Positions 57,077 to 64,000 of a DNA stretch of 64,000 nucleotides are shown in pieces (position 1 is the first letter of the stretch; each line of letters begins with the position of its first letter). The stretch is taken from contig BSWB01000006.1 in the NCBI GenBank assembly GCA_033239125.1, positions 121,380,242 to 121,444,241 of the forward strand, written 5' to 3'. The notes under the pieces were generated by a model that saw only the letters and a list, made by a program, of their open reading frames with translations, was not told the origin of the DNA and did no database searches. The translations under genes were made by a program, and so were the position numbers. The DNA comes from Fagopyrum homotropicum (lineage: Eukaryota; Streptophyta; Magnoliopsida; Caryophyllales; Polygonaceae).

Positions 57077-58489
57077 ATGAAAGAGGTTGTGAAAAAGGAG
57101 ATTCTTAAGTTGTTGGATGCAGGTATCATATTTCCCATATCGGATAGCAAATGGGTGAGTCTGGTGCATGTAGTTCCTAAGAAGGGAGGGATGACCATTG
57201 TGACAAACAAGAACAACGAGTTGATTCCAACTAGGACCGTTACGGGATGGAGGGTGTGCATTGATTATAGGAAGCTGAATGTGGCCACTCGGAAGGACCA
57301 TTTCCCACTTCCCTTCATCGACCAAATGCTTGAACGGTTAGCTCAACACTCCCATTTTTGCTATTTAGATGGTTATAGTGGCTTCTTTCAGATTCCTATC
57401 AATCCCGGTGATCAAGAGAAGACCACTTTCACTTGTCCATGGGGGACATTCGCTTATCGGAGGATGCCATTCGAATTGTGTAACGCACCTGCTACCTTTC
57501 AACGTTATATGATGGCTATCTTTTCCGAGTACATTGAGGAGATCATGGAGGTATTCATGGATGACTTTTCGGTATATGGTTCCTCTTTTGATAATTGTTT
57601 GGCTAACCTTTCTCTAGTGCTACAACATTGTGAAGACACTAATCTTGTTTTGAATTGGGAGAAGTGTCACTTTATGGTTAGCGAAGGAATTGTTCTAGGA
57701 CACCTCATTTCAAACCGAGGTATTGAGGTCGATCGAGCTAAGATCGAGACTATCGAGAAACTTCCTCCCCCTTGTTCTGTTAAGGGTGTGCAGAGTTTTC
57801 TCGGGCATGCAGGTTTCTACACGAGGTTCATCAAGGATTTCTCTAAAATCTCTAAACCTCTCACTAATCTTTTGAATAAGGATGCCGTTTTTGAGTTTTC
57901 GCAGGAATGTCTTGATGCTTTTCACAAGATAAAGGAAGCGTTGATTACCGCTCCCATCATTCAAACTTCCGATTGGACCTTGCCCTTTAAGATCATGTGT
58001 GATTCTAGTGATGTGGCCGTAGGAGAGGTACTTGGACAGAAGAAGGATGGCCGGACCAACGCCATTTACTATGCTAGCAAGACCCTAGATGAATCTCAAC
58101 TGAACTACGCCGAAAAGGAGCTTTTGGCAGTTGTTTATGCTTTTGAGAAATTTCACTCTTACTTAATGGGAGCAAAAGTTATTGTTTGCACTGATCATGC
58201 AGCTATTCAATACTTGCTTGCAAAGAAAGATGCAAAGCCGCGTCTCATTCGTTGGATTCTCTTGCTTCAAGAGTTTGACCTAGAGATTCGCGATAAGAAG
58301 GGATCCGAGAATTCTGTTGCGGATCACCTCAGCCGGCTACCTCCTACCTCGCTCAAGAAAGATGACCTACCCATGGATGATTCGTTTCCCGATGAGCACT
58401 TGCATTTGTTGGAACATTGGATGGAATCATTTGTTTCACCCCTTGATGAAGATGAAGTATGGGGTGAGGACACCTTCCAGCTTGTTTGA
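57077..58489 (+). CDS. Athila reverse transcriptase-RNase H, open for 470 codons
   Basis: This is the longest open frame in the window. RT: LDAGIIFPISDSKWVSLVHV, GWRVCIDYRKLNVATRKDHF, CYLDGYSGFFQIPI, RRMPFELCNAPATFQRYMMA, catalytic VFMDDFSVYGSSFDNCL (FMDD at 57554-57565) and LGHLISNRGIEVDRAKIETI. Connection: FLGHAGFYTRFIKDFSKISK. RNase H: MCDSSDVAVGEVLGQ (D), AEKELLAVVYAFEKF (E; two residues shorter before EKELL than the copy at 2090-2683), VCTDHAAIQYLLAKKD (D) and SVADHLSRLPP. The ATG is internal, because the true frame began upstream and was lost to a frameshift. The expected integrase does not follow. The enzyme motifs are intact but expression is unlikely. Confidence 0.9.
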   Translation: MKEVVKKEILKLLDAGIIFPISDSKWVSLVHVVPKKGGMTIVTNKNNELIPTRTVTGWRVCIDYRKLNVATRKDHFPLPFIDQMLERLAQHSHFCYLDGYSGFFQIPINPGDQEKTTFTCPWGTFAYRRMPFELCNAPATFQRYMMAIFSEYIEEIMEVFMDDFSVYGSSFDNCLANLSLVLQHCEDTNLVLNWEKCHFMVSEGIVLGHLISNRGIEVDRAKIETIEKLPPPCSVKGVQSFLGHAGFYTRFIKDFSKISKPLTNLLNKDAVFEFSQECLDAFHKIKEALITAPIIQTSDWTLPFKIMCDSSDVAVGEVLGQKKDGRTNAIYYASKTLDESQLNYAEKELLAVVYAFEKFHSYLMGAKVIVCTDHAAIQYLLAKKDAKPRLIRWILLLQEFDLEIRDKKGSENSVADHLSRLPPTSLKKDDLPMDDSFPDEHLHLLEHWMESFVSPLDEDEVWGEDTFQLV

Positions 58490-59923
58490 TGATAACGTAC
58501 GGTCCAGCTAGCGACCTTAAACAAAGTGCTTCTTGGGAGGCAACCCAAGGTATTGCTTTCTTTTCCCTTTTTAGCTTAGTTTAGATAGTTTGCTTCGTGT
58601 TTTTGCATCCTCCCAGACGGGAATCTAGCACTCTCGAAGAAGAAATTACAACTCAGGAGCTACATGGAAGGATTGATGTTCGAGAAATTGAGAAAACGGA
58701 GCTTGACTTAGATACATCTCGGATGCTGTCAGAACGCCTCGACCGAGATGTTCTTCGCCAACCGGGATGGTCTTATCAGGGAGCGCTTTCTTATTTATTA
58801 TGCAGTTCATCTATGTCCGGTGAGTACTCTGTTCTGATGACTTATATTTGACCCATTGGGACAATGTGTCCCAAGTATGGGGTATTTCGATGTATTTATG
58901 TGACTTATGTGCTACTATGGCTTGTATGACTCTTATGGATATTATTGTCTTATTTGGTTCTATATGCTTATCTGTCATTACATGTATACCTACAGGTGTT
59001 TGTTTGAAAAAAAACAGTTTGAAAAAAAATTTATGGCTTAACCGAGACATTCATGGCCGATCGAGGTAGAACACCTCGGATGACGTCAGAACACCTCGAC
59101 CAAGATGGTTCTTAACTGAAAGGTTTTTCAAAACATTTTTGTGCTTCTTCTCTGGATATGACCTCGATGATGATTCTTTTTGCAGATTGGTTTTGAAATC
59201 TTTATATGCTCGAAAGGTTTTATGATATGTTTAAGTTGCAAAATTCTTAGTTTGAAATTCTAGCGTGTTTAATACTTTGTTTTTATCAAAATTATATTGG
59301 ATTTGAAGGTTGACACCACATGATGAGTTCTCTCACATTTCTTCCTGGGATGATTAAGGCACTTCATTCTCTTCTTCTTCTTCTTCTTCTTCTTGACCAT
59401 GCTTAACCCCTCATATACATATTTGCCTCCCTTTACCTGTTCGGGAATTTGGAAGCAAGTGACGAAAAGAAAGTAAAGTGAAGATGAGATCTTGGCTGGA
59501 AGTGTTAGAAAGAAACAAATTAGGTTTAAGGGCATTGATCTTGATGATGAGTTACTCGGCACCATTCACATAGTCAGGTGTTTGTGTCTTGCCAAAGTCG
59601 GATTGATCGATAGTCCTAACGGGTCATGGTACGTGCATCAAGGGTTTGAGACATCTCAAGAAATTGATGATTGCTGATCTCTTAGGCTTCGGCTGCTGTG
59701 CACCTTTGTCCATGTTCCCAAAAAGTAAAGTAAATGTGAAAATAAGCAAAGCTTATTGGTGGAAGATGTTGTGATTCGAAGAAAGTGAAGTAAGATCCTA
59801 TTTCCGGATTCTAGCACCACATTACCCTATATACATCCCACTCTGACACGTTTCTTGACCTCTTTTGGAAGTCCTTGAGACCTCGAGTATGTTGATTGAC
59901 TTGGTGGTTTAAACTGGATTATT
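58490..59923 (+). other. Athila post-pol region and 3' UTR, first part
   Basis: Directly after RNase H comes GCGACCTTAAACAAAGTGCT, then CTTGGGAGGCAACCCAAGG, the signature that normally follows integrase, so integrase has been deleted. CCTCGACCGAG lies at 58737-58747 and further CCTCG words at 59060-59100. The CATTGGGACAATGTG word (about 58854) and a block shared with 18420-18610 (59545-59720) mark the 3' UTR. The frame at 58597-58851 has no recognisable domain. Confidence 0.75.
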
Positions 59924-61592
59924 TGTTAGCATGAAATATTGTGATATTTTAGGCACGTTTTCTAGATGTTTTTCATCCATTATAGTGTTCATTGATAAAG
60001 CATTGAAGCAATTGTTAGCTAGTTTGTCTATATTGTCGATATAGAGGTCTACATAAGCTTTGTGTTGATTTGTAGGCGAATAAGAGCTAAAACCGAACAA
60101 ATTAAGAGAGAATGGAGATGAATTGAGCACATCCAAGGATTGAGGACACCACAAAGAAGCCAAGGAAGATGTTAGGATGAGGAATGGCACGAAACAAAGG
60201 AAACTACGAGCAATCTATGCTTCCACGCTCTAAAATACGGCCGTAATGAAGTCCACGCTCTAAACCACGGCCGTGGAACTTGGCAACATGAATGTGGAGC
60301 ATTCCAGAGAGTTACACGGTATAAAGTACGGTCGTGGAAGTTGTGAAGAACCGTAATCCACTTCCACGCTCTAAACCACTGCCGTGGAACTCCATGAAAC
60401 CGTGATTTAGGCAATCTTTTGACGAATAAAATATGGACACATTATCTATGCATATGGGCCGGACGGTTATTCTATCCTTCCTTATAAAAGGACTGAAGGA
60501 GGGAGAATTCGGCACCTTCGCTTACGCTCGCTTGCACGTCCCTAGGGTTTCATTGGACGTGCGGAGGATTGCAATTTTGCAACGGAGATTTATGAAGGCT
60601 GGAAGTTTTGGAAGTTGCGCTTTTGTTCCTAAGTTTGATTAGAAGACGGATTGACATCCCGCTCTTCGTTCTTATCAAGGATTGTGATTGGTTTGTGTTA
60701 TTCCAAATCTGATATACATTATACCCTTGTTTGTGGATTTGAGATTGATTTGAAGTTTATTGAAGGTTTTTGAAGGTTTTCATCTTTCATTCTTCTTAAT
60801 CTTGAATTTGATATCATAATGAATGTTGTTGGCTAAAACCCTTTAGCAATTCTAAGGTGAAGGGTTGATAGTTGTGGCTTAGATGATGATAGATCGATCG
60901 TAAACAGATTGGACCTTGAGAGTTAGAGACATTTGCCAACGAACCAAAATCACGGTCTGTTCTTGAGGTTCCACGGCCGTGGAACTCAAGATCCACCCGT
61001 AATTTACATCAATTTACGAACTTTGCTTTTACTTTAATCCAAAGTTAAAGATTTGCTTTAACTTAGTCTTGGCTTGCCTTTTCTAGGTAGTAGTGAAGCC
61101 TCAACAACCTCTACTTCGATTTCGAGTGTCAGAACCTTAATCGGTTTAGTTAGTCTTGATCCTTGGGTTACAAGTTTGGGTATTTGAGATTAATTCTTGT
61201 CTTTCGATCCTTTCTATACTGAAGCCTCAACAACCTTTATAGAGAGAATTTCTAGATAAGTCATATAAAGCCTTGGAACTTCACCGTACATTGCTTTACC
61301 TTAGCATACCTTTGCAACTCTTAACTCTGTCCTTAGTTCTTTAGTATATCTTGAATCGATTGCCACAATTAGATACCTGGATCTTTAGGGTTGCTGTTTT
61401 CCCAATATATTTGCAAAGCTCATACATTTACTTGCTTGACGATTTATAACTGAATTTGTTCCCCCCAAATCCCTGTGTTCGATACTTTGGAATTCTTGCT
61501 AATCTACGCTGATCCGTACACTGCGGGTTCGCTTGCTTGATTCTAGTTTTATAAATTTAAAGCTTATTTGCACGCACGCTAAGTGGCGAACA
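59924..61592 (+). mobile_element. Athila-type solo LTR (family D), plus strand, in the 3' UTR
   Basis: The LTR is 1669 bp, TGTTAGCATG to AGTGGCGAACA. The flanks are TTATT (59919-59923) and TTATA (61593-61597). A related 3' UTR without the insertion reads AAACTGGATTATTCATGA at 12766, which gives the empty site and shows that the right copy mutated. CCACGGCCGTGG occurs at 60265-60276 (+341) and 60971-60982 (+1047), and CCACTGCCGTGG at 60376-60387. A GAAGCCTCAACAACCT word repeats at 61095 and 61221. It is the same family as 3405-5082. Confidence 0.94.
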
Positions 61593-61869
61593 TTATACAT
61601 GATTGATTTCGATAAATATGATTTATTATGCATCCTAAGATTTTATGAAAATATGAACAACTTTCTTATATTTATAAAATGTTTTGATCGTGTTTTGATT
61701 TTAATGGCCATGAAGCATTCTCTTAGGGTGATCTATGAGTGGAGCACACCACCAAAATGTATTGAAATGTTTTTCATTGATCTTTTTGATGACTTATAAT
61801 CCAGTTCTATCGTGTATCTAAGATTTGGATCTTGCTTGGGGACAAGCAAGGGACAAGTATGGGGTATTT
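61593..61869 (+). other. Athila 3' UTR, second part, and polypurine tract
   Basis: CATGATTGATTTCGATAAAT continues the UTR as in the uninterrupted relative at 12776. It ends in GGGGACAAGCAAGGGACAAG and TATGGGGTATTT, the polypurine tract, before the 3' LTR. Confidence 0.82.
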
Positions 61870-63239
61870 TGATAACATGTATTATAGTCTATATTTTGGG
61901 ATTGGTTTAGACGTTTTATCTTCATAAATCTGCATGTGTGGATGTATATTCATTGATTATATTGTTGTTTTGTCTACCTTTGCGGGAATCGAGGTCTACA
62001 CCTAGTTTCGTTGTAATTGAAGGGAAAATGGCACGTTTTGGACCAAAATGGAGCTAAGGAAGCTAAGGAGTCATTGGAGCTACATTATGGAGCATTGAGA
62101 AGTTATAAGAAGATATCAGGAAGCATGGAAATGATTTGGAAGATTGATTTTGGATCAGATTAGAGAGTTTCACTCTCAGTTGAGACTCACCTCGGTCAGC
62201 TACAGTACCACCTCGACCGATGTGATCTTCAGGAGCGTCTGGTTCGAGGCAAAGTGATGACCGGACATAAGATCTTTATTTTTCGCTGAGATCTTCTATT
62301 TTTGGAAAGAGAATATCACATATTTTTGGATGGATTTCTGAAAGGAAGAATATCTTTTGGTTGATATATTTTGAAAGCAAAGAAGATTACAAGATATTTT
62401 AGGGAAGGAAATTATCTTTTTTAAGATATTTTATCTTTGGAAGATAATTCTTCTATATATATGAGCTGATTTTCTAGAATTCAACCATCTTCGGATCTTC
62501 TTCAGATCTTCTTCGGATCACGAAATCTCAGATCTTCGGATAACCAATTTTCTAAAGAGTTTTGAAGGAAGTTTTGAAGGAAGTCTTGAAGGTTGAAGTT
62601 CAAGGAAGGAAGGAAGCTAGTTTGAAGAAAGTTTGTAAAGATTCTCTTAGTTAGTTTGGTTTTGTTGTCTTTTCTGATTTATGATTGAGGAACACAACAT
62701 TTTTGCTTGTTTGTTTGATTCAATTATTGAGACCTTTGTGTAAAAGTTTTCTTGCTTGAATATTGATTCCTTTCTCACATATTTGATTATTGTTATCATG
62801 ATGATTGTTGGCTAAGTCCTTTATGCGATTCTAGGGTGATTGGCTGAAAGTTGTGGGAAAGACGATTATAGAATGATACTTTAACCCAGTGGACCCTGAA
62901 AGCTTGAGCCTTTACCTTAACCGACGAACACCTCGGTCAGTCATAGAACATCTTGGCCGGGATGGGATATAACTGAACGAGGTGAGCCCTTTTCTGATCC
63001 TAATCTGAGTTGAGGTTTCTGTTTTCCAAATCTTATCCTTGTTATACCTTTCCTGGCTCAACGCAAGCCTAGGATGAGACTTACCCGGTGATTCCTTTGC
63101 TTGTTTACCCAAGATCATGAGTGTAGGTAATAAAGGTTTATCCTTTATTGGGGTTTGAGTGTGCCTTCATCCCATCTTTGAGAGTTAGCTTGAGACTTAC
63201 CCGGTAAAGGTTGATTCTATTCCCTTGGGTGGTGTGTTT
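61870..63239 (+). repeat. Athila 3' LTR (family C), truncated
   Basis: It begins TGATAACATGTATTATAG and matches the split 5' LTR closely, without the Tekay-like insertion. CCTCGACCGATG (one arm base changed) lies at 62211-62222, again +341. Iterons start at 63076 and 63192. Similarity ends after GGGTGGTGTGTT at 63239, about 410 bp before the expected end. Confidence 0.92.
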
Positions 63240-63292
63240 GTAATTGCTAGGATTTCCGAATTCTAATTAATGTTGATTAATTTAATCGTTGA
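63240..63292. other. Short AT-rich stretch between the Athila LTR and a CACTA end
   Basis: This replaces the expected LTR continuation. I recognise nothing in it. Confidence 0.4.
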
Positions 63293-64000
63293 CACTACTA
63301 GAAACACGGGTCATTAACTACGCTTTTTTAAGGCTTTCTCGGCGTTAAATAGCGTCGAGAAAAAACTTCACGACGCTTTCACTAAGCGTAGTTATTCGCG
63401 ACCCGGAGAATGGTCGACGCTTTTTAGCGCCTCTTTTTCTGGGGGCTATGTACGGTCAATAGTCATTTTTAGACGCTTTTATGGTTTGAATTTATAAAAA
63501 AAATTAAAATAACAAGGACGTTTGAAAGCGTCGCTATTTTCACACGCCAACTTCTCCCCAAACTTCCCGCTAATAAATTTGTGTATTTATCGACAATAAC
63601 AAGCGTCGAAAAGTATACCCGCCAAGTTTCAACGAACTTCCCGCCATTCTAGAGTTGGAATATTGTACATTGAAAAACGTCGATAATTTTTCGCGCACAT
63701 TTATTTCAAAAACTCTGTGACATTAAATAGCGTCGAGATTATTTCGCGCCCATTTATTTTAAAAATTCATGGACATTAAAAAACGTTGACATTATTTCGC
63801 GTCCATTTATCATTTATATAGTCCACTCTGTATAGCGTCGACATTTATTTATATTTGGGGCGTAATAAGCTGAATATTTATGAGTTAATAGTTCTAAAAT
63901 ATTGTGTGCCAAATTATATGCTACACCAATAAATAACATGCAATTATCCAAAGCTGTAAACATAACGTGCTTCCATTGTTAAGTAGGTAGTGTACATCAT
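63293..64000. mobile_element. CACTA (En/Spm) transposon, left end, leaving the window
   Basis: CACTACTAGAAACACGGG is a classic CACTA terminal inverted repeat. Over the next 550 bp an AGCGTCGA-type word recurs in both orientations (about 63351, 63373, 63414, 63474, 63529, 63602, 63695, 63728, 63781 and 63834), the subterminal repeat array expected of this superfamily, where the element's own binding protein docks. The 3 bp before it are TGA. Transposase genes and the other end lie beyond 64000. Confidence 0.88.

Larger units (their letters stand above)
37992..63239 (+). mobile_element. Athila element (family C) carrying four nested insertions
   Basis: Its own parts, in order: 5' LTR 37992-38642 plus 48229-49359, primer binding site 49366, leader 49360-49441 plus 52375-52424, gag from 52425, protease 54161-54593 plus 56226-56480, RT-RNase H 57077-58489, 3' UTR 58490-59923 plus 61593-61869, and 3' LTR 61870-63239 (truncated). 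Without insertions and their duplicated sites about 9.4 kb remain. Integrase and the ORF-1-like frame are absent. The left flank shows GTTGC before the LTR; the right copy is lost with the end of the 3' LTR. Confidence 0.85.

Noticed and set aside
63240..63292. Solo fragment of another element between the LTR and the CACTA end
   Set aside because: Only 53 bp with no recognisable terminus; origin cannot be stated.
1..64000. CRISPR arrays, bacterial operons, rRNA or organelle DNA
   Set aside because: No regularly spaced direct repeats with unique spacers, no ribosome-binding-site organisation and no rRNA-like sequence were found. All evidence points to plant nuclear repeats.

Overview
This is a plant nuclear window, almost certainly eudicot pericentromeric or otherwise heterochromatic DNA, built almost entirely from nested LTR retrotransposons. 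I see no intact host gene, rRNA, tRNA or CRISPR array. Two Ty3/gypsy lineages dominate. One is Athila: tRNA-Asp-type primer binding site, a CDLGA-type protease, an FMDD reverse transcriptase and an ATHILA ORF-1-like reading frame after pol. The other is a Tekay/Del-like chromovirus: initiator-Met primer binding site, two zinc knuckles and a degraded C-terminal chromodomain. Species cannot be read from the sequence.

Left block (1-21.8 kb). A Tekay-like LTR runs in from the left edge (1-1654). A second Tekay-like LTR starts at about 1684, is cut at about 2198 and resumes at 20751-21826, so roughly 18.5 kb lies inside it. That insert holds an Athila pol remnant on the minus strand (2199-5740, split by a solo LTR at 3405-5082), a two-exon neprosin-like gene fragment (5822-6050), a large inverted repeat (about 7100-10350) enclosing a TIR transposon in a (TA)n tract, a minus-strand LTR (11064-12627), the 3' end of one Athila (12633-14672) lying in the integrase of another, and that second Athila's integrase, ORF-1-like frame, 3' UTR and 3' LTR (14673-20750).

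Middle block (21.8-38 kb). A 1.5 kb tandem duplication (21776-24600) carries an LTR tail. A complete Tekay-type element with a CATGA target duplication follows (24810-33180; gag, PR, RT, RNase H, INT and chromodomain all present but riddled with stops). Then come a gene-poor AT-rich stretch, three different TIR elements lying one after another between (TA)n tracts (34193-35980), and a low-complexity reading frame with a 54-bp repeat (37638-37994).

Right block (38-64 kb). One Athila element (37992 to about 63239, roughly 9.4 kb of its own sequence) has taken four insertions: a Tekay-like element with 2.6-kb LTRs in its 5' LTR (38643-48228), a minus-strand solo LTR of 2.9 kb before gag (49442-52374), a minus-strand solo LTR in its protease frame (54594-56225, perfect CTTGA duplication) and a plus-strand solo LTR in its 3' UTR (59924-61592). 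Its RT-RNase H frame is still open for 470 codons, but integrase and the ORF-1-like frame are gone. A CACTA transposon end starts at 63293 and leaves the window.

The most unusual signal is in the LTRs. A 12-nt inverted repeat of constant shape (4-nt arm, 4-nt loop, 4-nt arm) recurs many times. Its arms change together between families: CCAC/GTGG, CCTC/GAGG and CCGC/GCGG. In the Athila families one copy sits at nearly the same offset (+340 to +361) from the LTR start, although the surrounding sequence has diverged. Further iterated motifs accompany it: a splice-donor hairpin in Tekay LTRs, GAGACTTACCCGGTGAT iterons in Athila LTRs, and CAAGGCCTTG repeats in the inverted repeat. These read like unrecognised cis-acting signals and are the main candidate for something undescribed.
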